In this document: piece by piece, positions 23,361 through 35,100 of the stretch
Layout of the letters: every line of letters starts with the position of its first letter
How positions within the stretch are numbered: position 1 is the first letter of the stretch
Source of the DNA: Pagrus major
Lineage: Eukaryota; Chordata; Actinopteri; Spariformes; Sparidae
Assembly: GCF_040436345.1 (NCBI RefSeq)
Contig: NC_133223.1
Location: forward strand, 30,657,493-30,721,492
DNA: 64,000 nucleotides
Reading direction: 5' to 3'
Program-made: the position numbers and the translations under genes
The notes under the pieces: model-generated
The model's database searches: none
Told to the model about the DNA's origin: nothing
Seen by the model: the letters and a program-made list of their open reading frames with translations, nothing else

Positions 23361-23525
23361 ACCTGTAGCACCACTGCACAGATACTCTATAATGTAATCT
23401 ATTACATTTCAGGTGTAAATTCTGAACTCTGTACTCGAGCTGCAACGATGAGTCGACTAATCGATCAGTCGATTGGAAGAAAATGAATCGTTCAGGTGTT
23501 TCTCAAGCAAAAGTGTCAAGACTTC

Positions 23526-23848
23526 TTAAAGGAACAGTTCACACAAAAATATAAACTCATTATTCAGTCAGAAGTTGCAGCGTTCTGCGAAACAACCGAC
23601 TTGTTTTAAAAACAACATAAAACTGTTGATTACTGACTAAATGAATTGATAATAAAAGTAATCATTAGTCGCAGCTCACCTTCATGCAAAGACTCTTCGT
23701 TTACTGTCAGTTGTTGAGCAGAACGCTGCGACGCTGTTTTAATGTGAAGCTCCAGAAATGTTTTGTGGAAACTTCACCTGACTTTCCGTCAACATGGAGG
23801 GAGGAGATAATGACGGGATTTTCAGTTTTGGGTGAACTGTTCCTTTAA
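23526..23848. mobile_element. TTAA-bounded non-autonomous element, same family as 18169 and 59198
   Basis: Left end TTAAAGGAACAGTTCAC, right end GGGTGAACTGTTCCTTTAA, i.e. terminal inverted repeats inside TTAA. The interior carries the ATGTTTTGTGGAAACTTCAC region in the opposite orientation to the 18.2-kb copy. Confidence 0.8.
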
Positions 23849-24185
23849 ATATGGGGATTTCCTGCTTTTCTATATAATTAATGACAATAAATGAAGAAAT
23901 GAAGTCTTTGTGTTTTGTCACTTTAGGCTCTGTGAAGCAGAACATTTAACTAGTCTCCAAAAAAATGTAGTGGAAGTATAAAGTAGCAGAAAATGCAAAT
24001 ACTCAAGTAAAGTACCTCAAAACTGTACTTCAGTACAGTAACTGAGTAAATCTACTCAGTTACATTCCATCATTGATTACGGCCGATTAGTAAATATGTT
24101 TCTGGGGATGAACGATGAATCTGCATTAAAGCAAACATGAGGAAAGTGTAGAAACACGTTCATTCAGCTGTGTTGACTCCTCACT

Positions 24186-24304
24186 GTGTCTGTGTGTGTC
24201 ACTGTGTGTGTCTTTGTGTGTCACTGTGTGTGTCTGTGTGTGTCACTGTGTGTCACTGTGTATGTGTGTGTGTCTGTGTGTGTCTGTGTGTGTCACTGTG
24301 TGTG
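24186..24304. repeat. TGTGTGTC/ACTG minisatellite
   Basis: Runs of TGTG broken at regular points by CACTG and CTT, about 120 bp. Confidence 0.88.
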
Positions 24305-25257
24305 CTGCAGCCTGAACACAGGCAGCTGTCAGCAGGGAAACACTGCCCTCTGCTGGACACTCGGGGGAGGTGCAGCTGCCTCAGAGTTAACAGACTGTTA
24401 ATGTTTGACAAGTTAATAAGGAAAAAGTCAGTAGAGGCAACTTTAACCTGCAGTTTGTAATTATACTCAAACACATTTATAATGAAGAGAAGTACTTTGT
24501 AATAAACTGTTAGTTTGCTTTCTTAAAGTACGCGTGATTACGAGTAAAAGTATTTGCAATTTTGTGTAATTTTTAAAAGTATACTCGTCTACAATTTACA
24601 GTACACTTACAGAAAAGAAGTTCACTTTAAGACTTGCAGAATTAGTATATTTACTTTTAGTAGCGTACGCTGAAGTTGAACTTACTGACATCTATTGTGA
24701 AGTACATTTTAAATATACTTTAAATTAAGCACAATACGTACACACATACTTGTAATAACTTTTAAGAGCTTGTAAAATTATACAACATACCAACTATTTT
24801 TCTCATTAACTAACTTAAACCTGAGCTCATTAGTTTTATTTCCACAGCCTCGACTAACACCGGCCGTCCAAACGTCTAAACTGGCCTTTAGTGACGTCTT
24901 AAAGCTGCAGGGAGCGTTTTATGACCAGCAGGAGGCAGAAAGACGACAAACAAGAGAAAAACAGCACTGATGTCGTTCCTGTGGAGGTTTCTGTCTGCTC
25001 ACCTGTTGAACATACGACCAGTCACCACCGAAACTCTGAGCCGTGGTTCGGTTTGATGAAAAGCTCTTCCTGCAAACTAAACATCAGACTTTCCCTCCAG
25101 TTATCGGTCACTTTTAGCTCTCGGAGTAGCTGTATTCGTTTAAATCGTTTGATCAGCACGAGACATTTGGTTTAGAGGGTTCGCCTGTTCTCTAGTCCTC
25201 CTTTATATTATTTCAAGATGGTGTTTCAACAGTTGTGTGCACAAAAACACTGGATAC

Positions 25258-25625
25258 GGGACATTTTTCAGCTGAGTTAGTGGCAACAAAAACAAATACT
25301 AATGATTATACATCAGGATAATTTCCAGCCACGTCTTTGGCAACTAAACTGGACACTTCTGATGAGATGTCGGGACATTTTCAAGTTGTTTGTGGCAACA
25401 AAACTGGACACTTTTGACTTCAAGATGTTACCCAGACGTCCGAATGTTCCTGCTGAGATGTCAGGACATTTTCCAGCTGTGATAGCGGAAATGAATCTGA
25501 TATTTTTAATTAGACATCAGGACACTTCCAGCTGTATTTGGGGCACAAAACCAGATATTATTGACGATATATTGAGACATTTTCCAGACGTGTTTGTGCA
25601 AATAAAACTGGATATTTTTGACATT
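25258..25625. repeat. Diverged 56-bp tandem repeat, about six copies
   Basis: Copies begin near 25259, 25316, 25372, 25463, 25519 and 25575, each starting GGACATTTTCCAGCTGT or a close variant, followed by TGGCAACAAAACTGGA-like sequence. The third copy is longer by about 35 bp. It lies immediately beyond the putative pgap1 poly(A) site. Confidence 0.75.
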
Positions 25626-25675
25626 CATTTCATACTCATAACAACTTTAAAATAATAAAAGAAAAACCAACAACG

Positions 25676-25696
25676 TTTATTTTTCTCGGTTTTATT
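25676..25696 (-). terminator. Twin poly(A) signals, probable 3' end of pgap1 transcript
   Basis: Two AATAAA hexamers on the minus strand (plus-strand TTTATT at 25676-25681 and 25691-25696), 15 bp apart. No other minus-strand gene lies between here and the pgap1 stop, so they are the best candidate for a distal pgap1 poly(A) site. Confidence 0.45.
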
Positions 25697-26639
25697 GCAA
25701 CAACAATGGTGCCAAAAAATTGCACAGTTTGCCCATTTACAATGACATCAGATAATAAAAATGTGAGAAATATAAAAACATCAAAGCAATCCATTTTGAC
25801 ACGAGAACGCTGAAAACCTGAGGAGAAAACACTCTTCCACACTCGAGCCTCACCACACAATAGAAATAAAAGAAAACTAGCGTCAGACGTGGTTCTTGTT
25901 TTCTTTCACCTGCCCGGTTCTGTTCATTAACAAGAGTTCTAACTAGTTCTGCACGACACGGACCAGCTAGCAGGAGGTTACAGGTTTTAAAGTCACTCTA
26001 GGCAGAAGCAGAATAAAGAAACTGATACGGTTACCAGACTTTGAAGCACTTATAGACAGTTGAGACATTTAATGTGATTTTTACTTCCCTACCACCAGAT
26101 CGACACTGGAACAGATCACCGACCACCGACATTAAAAAAACACTCAGGTTGTGATAACTTTTCAACGATGACCGGCTTTGTTTATGAATTTTAATAATTT
26201 CACTGAGGTCAATGTTGGTTTTCATTTCTGTCGAGTCCCTCTGTGGTATTTTGTAGGACAGTTAATGCCAGACATCTGCGCTCCGAACATCAGAACCAGA
26301 GGTTGATCAATCAGAAAAGCAGCTGAAGTGTTTTGGCAGCTGCACCTCATTTAAAAACATGTTTTTCCATTTTAAAGTGATCAATTCAAGCAGCGCAGCA
26401 GATGATCAGTTTCTCTGAGTGTGCTTTCATTTGAATGTTAAACAGCTCGTAAAACAGGAAAAGTGATAAAAAGAAGAGAAATCTGTGATGAACTGTGGGT
26501 TTGATCATCATATATGCTGCACGTGCACATTTGATTGACAAGATAATTAAAAAACATGATGCCAGAAACAGTCAGAGACGTAATCAGCAGAGAGAAAATC
26601 CCTTTGATGACATGCAGGATGTTACAAAACGGTCATTTA

Positions 26640-27060
26640 AAGGGAAACTCCACCAATTTTACACATTAAAGTGTGTTTACAGATCAGACAGTAGTATCAG
26701 GTCTTCTGTGGCTCACATGTAATCTGATAAATCCCCTCCAGTGATGTCACTCATTGGTTAAATTGCATTGTGGGTAATGTAGGCGCCAGGTATTGAAAAG
26801 GAAGAAGAACGTGTGGAATAAAAAAGGTGACATCTCTTATTCTGCTGTATCCATTTTGATCTTTTGTTTTTGAACTCTACATAACGAATGAAGTGCAATG
26901 CGCCTACGTTACCCACAATGCAACTTAGCCGCTAAGTGACATCACCGGACGGATTTTTGATCAGATTACATGCAGCTTCCTCTGGAGCAACAAAAGACTT
27001 TACACGACTTTTACTACGCAGTCAAACTCCCCAAGACCTGTAAACACTTTACCGAGTTAC
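26640..27060. mobile_element. Fold-back element with long inverted arms
   Basis: Inner arms of about 73 bp pair 26715-26787 with 26899-26972: CATGTAATCTGAT, GTGATGTCACT and TGCATTGTGGGTAA against their reverse complements. Outer arms pair AAAGTGTGTTTACAGATC (26668) with AGACCTGTAAACACTTT (27034). Left end AAAGGGAAACTCCACC. The loop is about 110 bp. No coding capacity. Confidence 0.8.
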
Positions 27061-27635
27061 CTTCAGCTGTCTGAATCATTTCTGACACATAATGTAAAGA
27101 TGCCCTCGTCTGAATTCAAACTTTGTAGTCAGATATAAAATAAATGAATACTGTCGATGACATTTTTCACTGCTGCACATCAACAAGCGAGCAGCAGGAC
27201 CACAGTCTGTTACACCGGTTTTAAAATGGCAGTGTTCAAAGATCAAGGTTTTATTAAATATAGAACTTAAACTGGACGTTTTCAAGGAACGTCTCAGACA
27301 AAGAAATAAGTTTAAGCTGATTTTATGTCTTCCTGTAAAATATTCCAATTTAGACGAAACACAAAACGTCGCCTCGTTCCAAAAAACGTCATCTCGTCTG
27401 AGAAAACGTCACATTTTTCCCCTCAAAGTGTGAAAGAAAAACCATCGTGTGCAACTACGACATGATCACAGTGAACACCGATATAAACCACGTTTACATT
27501 TATATAAAAAACAAAACTCTCCTTCTTCTAATTTGTTCTACAAAGTCGAGTGAACGCCACCACTTCACGACGAGGCAGACGATGTGCATCTCAAAGCGCT
27601 AGAAAACTGCACCAGACGGAAAGCTGATCACTTAC

Positions 27636-27676
27636 AACACACACGCACACGCACACACACACGCACACACACACAA
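27636..27676. repeat. CA/CG-interrupted dinucleotide repeat
   Basis: CA run with regular CG interruptions. Confidence 0.85.
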
Positions 27677-30600
27677 GGAACAACAGCGGGCGTCTTTGCA
27701 GAAGATGTTAACGTGTGTTTGTGGAGTGATTTGGTCCCTAATGATCTTTAGTATCTCGTTATTATAAAGTCACGCAAACTAAAAAACAAACTACGGTGTT
27801 GAATAAATATTCTCGTGAGTAAAGAACCAGTGAAGCACTCTCACATTCACCGCAGGCCCTTCGTCATTTAGCCGACACCCTGCTGCTGAGGACCGAATGG
27901 TTTCGAACTGACAGGCAGAGGAAGCAGAAAGGCACAGCAGCTGCTTCTCTGACGTGAGGATGTGACAGAGCGATAAGACACAGCTTTAAACACAAAGAGG
28001 CAGAAAATGTACAAAACATGTCAAATTTTAAATGGATCTCTGGTTCAGCTGGAGAAGATTTTAGCAACAGAAAATATAAATCTCTCGTCTCTAGTTGATT
28101 TTTTCATTATTACAGTGATTCATAAAAGACATTTGTGAAACTAACCAGCTTAAAAAAATTATAATAATAATAATTGGCAACAAAATCTGAGGTGAAAACA
28201 ACTCAGCACACTCGAACACACACACACCACCACACAGGAAACAGGTTTCATCAGAAATAATCATCATCATGACGGTTTGAAGCAATCGTGGCAGAGTTTT
28301 CCATCCGGTTTCTCCCATTTATATCCAACAGCTTCATGATATCAAATATTACATTGTGTTTTATAAATAAAGTCTGATCGTATTTTATATTTCTCTTTCT
28401 GCCAACAGCGTACGAGTCTACAAAGTATTATGTGTTTATCAAAGTCTGATTTATTTACCTTACATTGGAAAATAATCTGTACAGTCGTCATCAGTGAGGG
28501 ACAAATAATCTTTTGTCTTTCTGTCTGAGTTGTGTCATGAATCACACGTAGTAAAGTACCATCTAGTTTTGTGTGAAACTGCTCAGTGAACTACATCGTC
28601 TCGCCCAACACACGTCACCAACACACAACATGGCACAAAAAAGGTATCAACAAAAGTGAAAATCTCAATAATTGACAGCTGCAGTTGTGTGAAGAGTTGG
28701 TCAGTTCTGTGAGCTGCTGATATACAGGAGCAGCTCTACAGTGTTTAAGTTACAGGTTTTGGTGAGCGTTCAACAAGACGACGTCACTAACGAGACTGTT
28801 GGCTGCGAAGTCTTTATAATGACGTATTTTCACGGTCTGATATTTCATTAGTTTGATGACAAACTGAGACTTTATTGACTTTAAATGATCTTTTAAATAG
28901 ATAAACATCACATGTGTGATTCATGACACAATTCAAACAGGATCAATACATTATTTGTCTCTCTCCATCAACGATCATACATATTTTTTCTGAAGTGAGG
29001 TCCCATGAGGTCCACCAGAAGGGATGTGACTTCACCTCTCGTACCAAATTTGGATTCATCTGCATCTGAAAATATTCCCAACAAATGTCCTGCTTTGTCA
29101 ACTTTGAGTGACATCTGTTAAAAACTACAGTGCCCAGATGTTTCAGGAAATTGTTTCACCTCGATTCTTTCACATCGTTGGCTTTTGTTGACAGAAAGAA
29201 AAAATATAGAAGATGAACTCCAGTCTCGTCCTCAAGTCATTTTAAAAAGGTTCAAATGTGGAAACACAAGACGTGTTCTTATATATTAAGAAAAAATAAA
29301 CAATCAAAAGGTCACAAGATTTTTTTGTTGTTCTAACTTCAATACTTGCTGCTCTGCTCCATGTGTGGCTGACTTTAATCAGATTAAGGACACGTGATCA
29401 GTTTTAAATTAAAATGTATTTAAAACAAACTAAGTTAAGACAAAAGGTGACGAGCTGCTCGGTCGTAAATATTTACCTGTACACCCGCCGTCAGCATAGC
29501 TAACCGTGCTTTCCCCCCCGAAACAGCAGCAGTGCAAAGAAAGAAAATTATAATCACAATACGGGGTTTAAAATATCCGTTAAGAGCTTAAAGCTTGAAT
29601 CTTTAATCATACTGTAAATGTGTATCAGCTGTAATACTGAACAGACGTCCCGTAATCCTTCACTGAACATAAATCCGAGGCTTACAGAAAGTAAATAATC
29701 TGCTTTTAAACATCACCAAGAACAACGTACAGCGTCTGTGTCAAAGTACCAACAACAACAAGTGATTATAGTCGTTATGAGTCCAGAACATAAAGAACTG
29801 AGTGATTATTAATGATTCAGCTCATCATCGCATGCTAATTTTGTCAGTTTAGCATATTTATCCCAATCACCTCATTAACCTCTGCTGTAATCCTCTTTAA
29901 CCAGTTTACACCTGAACATGAGTCTCATGGTAAATTCTGCATAATGTTCACTTAAACAGCATCAATTCTGTTAGTATGAACAAGTTTCTTCTTCTTTCCT
30001 TTTATAAATCATAAATCCGGTTTAAGTCACTAATAAATCTGCTTCTACTTTGCTGTTCTCGCAGTCAAACTCAAGCTACAGTCACTGAAACCAAATTTCA
30101 AATTAAAAGCCGAGAAGGAAAAGGGAGGATTACGCTCTCTAACCCACTGGGAGGCTTTTAATTTGAAACATCTGTGCAGGAAGTTTCATGAACAGTTTCA
30201 CACAGAACAGCAAAGTAGGAAAAAAATCAGAAATGAGTGAGCGTAGTATTTCTGTAAAAAAGAGAAACTCAGCAGATCGTTGATGATAACATGACGTGTT
30301 AGTACTGATGGAAGTGGTAACATGTGGCGTGTTGAGTCAGACGAGTTTTGATTAGAGGAAAGTGTCGACATGTTTCCTTTGCCGCTTTTCTCTTTGACTT
30401 CTTGGCTCGTTTAATTCAAGTATGAGAATATTTAAACTGTTATTTCCGACCACGCGACTATTAGATGCTTATTTTAGACAAGCCCCTCGGCCTGCTGCTC
30501 ATTTAACAGTCACTGTTGCCTTAGCGAGCGAGTGAGAGAGTGAGTATATGTCACGAGGCGATGCAGGAAAGAGAAAGACGAAAAGAGATTCATGTGTCAC

Positions 30601-30728
30601 CTTTAAACGAACACTGCTCTCAGCCTGAACACACTTAAGGAAGTTGTTTGGCTACATGACTATGATGGACTGGATCAGAATTTTCTCATTCCTTCATTTG
30701 CCGGTCTTTCATCGTTCTGTATCGAACA

Positions 30729-31613
30729 ACCCGTTTACACCTGGTGTTAAAATGTTATCTGTATCTGGAGACGTTATCCGGCTTGTGAATGAACCCCTGG
30801 TGTTTTTAGTGCGTTCTCATTATTCTCAATGAGATCTGATTTCTGTCCTCCAGAACAAAAACCTGTGCGTGAGTTATTTGAGCTGGTGGTAAATCAGCTC
30901 CAGACTCCCTTAAAAAAATCACAGTTTTGAGAGTTGAGAGAAAATGTATAAACTTTTTGAAATGCTCTCCAAACAAATTCTTATCTATTCGTCCCATTTT
31001 GTAAATTCGGCAAATGTAATGCATCAAGTTATTTCCTTTCTTTGTATAAAAATAGTGTCAGTTTGTGAGACTAAACTAAATAACATGTATGAAATGCTTT
31101 TAATCTAGATTTAGTAGTGTTTTCTTTCAGTGATTGACAATACAAAGGGTATTATCTGCCTACTGGGACTATATTTTGATAAAAATCTGTTTAACAGAAC
31201 TGTTCACGTGTGAATTATATTATAATTTTAAACAAAACAATGAAGAATATAACCTTTGGTCTACAGGAATGAACAGGTGTAAAATGTGCAAGAGAAATCT
31301 GGTTAAAAGTCCGGTTATCTATTTTAGTTGGAAAATATATTTCAGTATTTAACAGTTGTTCCAGACTTTTTGCGTCTCCTCTTCTGTCTGCCATTTTGAA
31401 TTTATGATGCCATGTCATACAAGATACAAGGATGATAATCAACTGGAGTTGTGGATAAGGCTTCGGTGGTGGGGACATAAAAATGGCTTCCAAGTATCTG
31501 ACAACTGTAGAGGACACCGTGAATAAAAGAGCAAATCATGAACATGTGGTTTTCCTTAATTCCTTATCTGGATAACGTGTCCGATCGCATTTTAACACCA
31601 GGTGTAGACGGGT
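30729..31613. mobile_element. 885-bp inverted-repeat element
   Basis: Left end ACCCGTTTACACCTGGTGTT, right end its near reverse complement (AACACCAGGTGTAGACGGGT). Similarity continues inward for about 50 bp (ATGTTATC and ACGTTATCC words in both arms). Short frames inside are not recognised. No convincing target-site duplication was seen. Confidence 0.75.
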
Positions 31614-32195
31614 GTTTGAGTGATTAAGGGGAGGATGTAAACATGATTCCTTTGGGTTTCTCTGATGGAATGAAAGCCACTGGTTGTGTGGCTGCGACAG
31701 TCAACAGTAAAGACGACACACAGCTTTACGTCATCGCTAAGCAGTAGGCAGTGTAGGAGTTTACAGCGCAGTGACCGCAGTGAACAATGCCACTGAAGAC
31801 ACTGGAAAACAACAGAAATAAGAACAGTAACACCCTGTTGTGAACCTCTAGTATCAGTAGCTTCACTGGTTGCGGAGTTGTCGCTCCTTGAAGGCAGAGC
31901 TATAGATATACAGAGTAAGGCAAACTTGGTTTCAGGTCGATCCTTCGGAGCCATATTTGCACCAAATGTTCCAAGGCCGTTACATCCTCTCTCTTTTAAA
32001 ACGTAGTGTAACTACCATGGAGCTTTTAGTGCTAACATCGAGCAGACAGTTCCCCAAAGCTATGTATGTCTATGGCTCTGCTCCATGGCAGCTGGACCCG
32101 AGGACGTCTCCTCGAGACGGATCAACCAGCTTCAGAGAGTAAAGCTTCGTCTAGAGAAAAGGCTTGTTATGGTGGAGATGTGGACTCAGGTACCG

Positions 32196-35100
32196 TCAGA
32201 GCAGACAACACAAGGCCAGGGGGACGAGCGCCGCCAACAGGAAGTAGGTGACTCTGTAGAGGTGGAGTGGAGAGAAGGTCACCATGGCGACGGCCAAGGG
32301 GAGAGGGAGGCAGGTAGTCAGATGCAGGAGTTTACTGGAGGAGATGAAGAGGAAGTTAAAGCAGAATTCCCAGAAAATATAGTTATTATATGAGTCGGTC
32401 TCTGTGTTGGTGACGATGTGTTCTCACCTGTTGCTGAGTATTAAAGTGTTGCAGTTAATAAGCAGCGTGTACACAACAATTACAGGCACAATGTGTGGCC
32501 AACAAGGGTCTGGATCCAACTGGGTGGAGTACCTGCAGACGACCAAAACACAAGTTAAACAGACGTGTTCAAAATGTTTACCACTGCACTAATGTATTTT
32601 AATAGGGGTGGGCAAAGCTTCGATCACGGTATATATAATTTCTTATCATGGTAACATTATATATTTGACCTCATAATGTCAAAACTACAATTTTTTCACA
32701 TTCTGTTTATAATTTTAGTTAATTTTTTTTTACGTTTTCAGCTAAACTTCTTACATTTTGCCCCTTTAATCTTCCACACAAACAAAATCAACTGCCTCAC
32801 ATGACATAAAACCTGAATTGAAATCAGAAGACTCAAAAGTGAAACCAACATCTTTCAAAAATGTAAACTTCAGTCAGTGAAATATACAAAATCACACACA
32901 ATGTTGGTGCTTTACAGCCACAAACTGTCATCACCTGAGGATGTGCTAAGCAGTCCTGCTGCCTGTATCACGTTGCCCGGCACTGAGGCAGCTGGACCAT
33001 CGAGATCACGTGAGAATCCAGCTCAGATTTGCCACATTATAAATAGCAGAGACACGTTTCTACTGTCATGTCACCCAACCCTGTATTTCAGCATTTGACA
33101 TTCTGGGATCAAACCATCCTGGAAACATAATCTTCTTGATATGATATTGATTTCAGACAGACATATTATGCAGATGACCATGAATTAAATTTAAAATTAA
33201 GGAATTAGTCTGTTTTCAGTTCTGTTTCATAAACAGATCAGAGGTCGAGATCAGACAGAGCAACACTGGAGCTGGTAAAGATTTAACAGCTGTATTCATG
33301 AACAGTTTAAGGATCCATTAATGGAGCTGTCTGTATTAAATGTGCCAACTTGTATCTGGAGGACTTTGAGAAGACTTTGGTACGTTATATTTGATATTTG
33401 ACAACTTATATACACTTTAAAATTGAGGCTGTTGTAAGGATGTAAGGACGCCATAGATACCTGTAGGTTTATTCATAGCCACAGCTAGTTAGAGAAGGTG
33501 CTGCTCTGTTTTTATGATAGATGACATAAAAATAAATTATAGATTAAAAAGTCAGTCATTGTTCCTTCATCTCCACAGCCTCTGCGCTGCACCGTGGGGA
33601 TCACAGCGTGCTCTCTTAGCTGATTAGAGCTGCAGCCTGTCGGGATGAAAACATCTCAGGTCTAACTGGAAAATTGACCCAGACTCCATTTGCATAATTG
33701 GTCTGAACAAATCAGGTACTTAACTGTCGCTGTGGCCGCTCTGTTTATGTACATGTAGACATTTTTCTTAACAGACGCATGGCACTAATTAGCATTCTTA
33801 ATAAACACAGCCGTGCAGGTGCTTTCACTCTCACACGCTCTTTGCTTTAATACTGTACCTCAGGTTGCGCATCCAGTGGATGAGTGACGGTGCGATGAGC
33901 ATGAGAGGAAGCGTGAGGAGCGCTGACAGGCAGAGGTGCAGCTGTAAGTCGTCCCTCACCTCTTGCAGAGCGCACTCAGACAGCAGGGGGGCGCCGTTAC
34001 ATTCTTTAGGCTTGCTTAAGGATTCAGCGTCGACTTTGCCGTTCTCAGTGTCTTTGTGCTTCCCCGGTGCCTGAAAGGATGACGGATAACTTGAAGTGAT
34101 TTCAGCTTGAATTTGAGAAGAATTAAACTGTAATGTTGTAAAAGATGCTGATTGGAGAAGACTAAAACTGAAAATCTTACCAGATTCAGCATGTGACTCA
34201 AAGATCTTTCTGTCATTTGAAGCCTTAGTACCTGAACATGCAAACAAACACAGTGTGAAGGGATTCAACAGACTCAGTTACTTAATTAGTGATGCTACTC
34301 TGTAAAAAGACTGGAAAGGGCTTCATTCATTCATTCATTCATTCAAAAAAGTCACATTTTTTATGATACCAGCTCTTTAAACACAAATATTTTCTGGTTT
34401 CTTTCTTCCACTATGACAGTAAACTGAATATCTTTGGTCTCGTCTTCAAAACAAGACATTTGAAGACGTCATCTTGGCCTTTGCGCAACACTGATTGCCA
34501 TTTTCTAGACCAAACATCTAATCAAATAATCGAGAAAATAATTGTTAAGCTCTATCTATCTGTATTAGTACGTCCTTAAACTCACCCTGTAAAGGTGAAG
34601 CAGGAAGGCTACAAACATTGACAGCGCTCCACACGACGTCCCGCCGATAACAGTCAGACACAGAGTGATGAGGAGCTGCGTCCGCGGTCGCAGAGTGCCA
34701 CAGTCTCTAGAGACGGACGGTCTGAAGACAAAACAGAAAATAAGAGTCAGAAAATTATATTTAAAGGAAGCTTCACATCACATACCTCGATGTTTATCTG
34801 TTCAGCCTTACCTGTGCAGTGGAGCTAAAATGAGTGAGACCAGTCGCATCATGAGACGTAGGAGTGCGCTGCCCCAGTATGCAACAGCGGCCCCGAAGAT
34901 GTAAAGCAGAGGGGACAGGAAGTGGGGCCACTCTTCAGCTGGGACCAAGTCCTCGTTAAATGTTGCATCAGGGGTGGTCGGAGGGAGGGAATCCATGAGG
35001 GGGAGGCAAAGAACCGACCAGACCTCCTGAAACCAGCTACAGCTGAGGGAGGGAGGAGGAAGTGGGGGAAGAAAATTTGAAAGAAAATCATGTGGTGTTT

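Larger units (their letters stand above)
23360..25650. other. Intergenic region between hecw2 and pgap1 3' end; no gene seen
   Basis: Holds a TTAA-bounded element (23526-23848), a fragment of the ACTCAAGTAAAGTAC family (23960-24076), a TGTGTC minisatellite (24186-24304), AT-rich sequence with recurrent AAGTACACTT-like words (24480-24760) and a 56-bp minisatellite (25258-25625). No exon with family resemblance was recognised on either strand. Confidence 0.6.
25697..32195 (-). other. pgap1: Probable long 3'UTR and 3' flank of pgap1; no coding exon
   Basis: 6.5 kb without a recognisable exon, AT-rich, downstream of the pgap1 stop at 32196-32198. It holds a fold-back element (26640-27060), a CA-type microsatellite (27636-27676) and an inverted-repeat element (30729-31613). 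Further minus-strand AATAAA sites occur near 28450 and 28872. Mammalian PGAP1 is known for a long 3'UTR; that this whole stretch is transcribed is inference. Confidence 0.4.
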
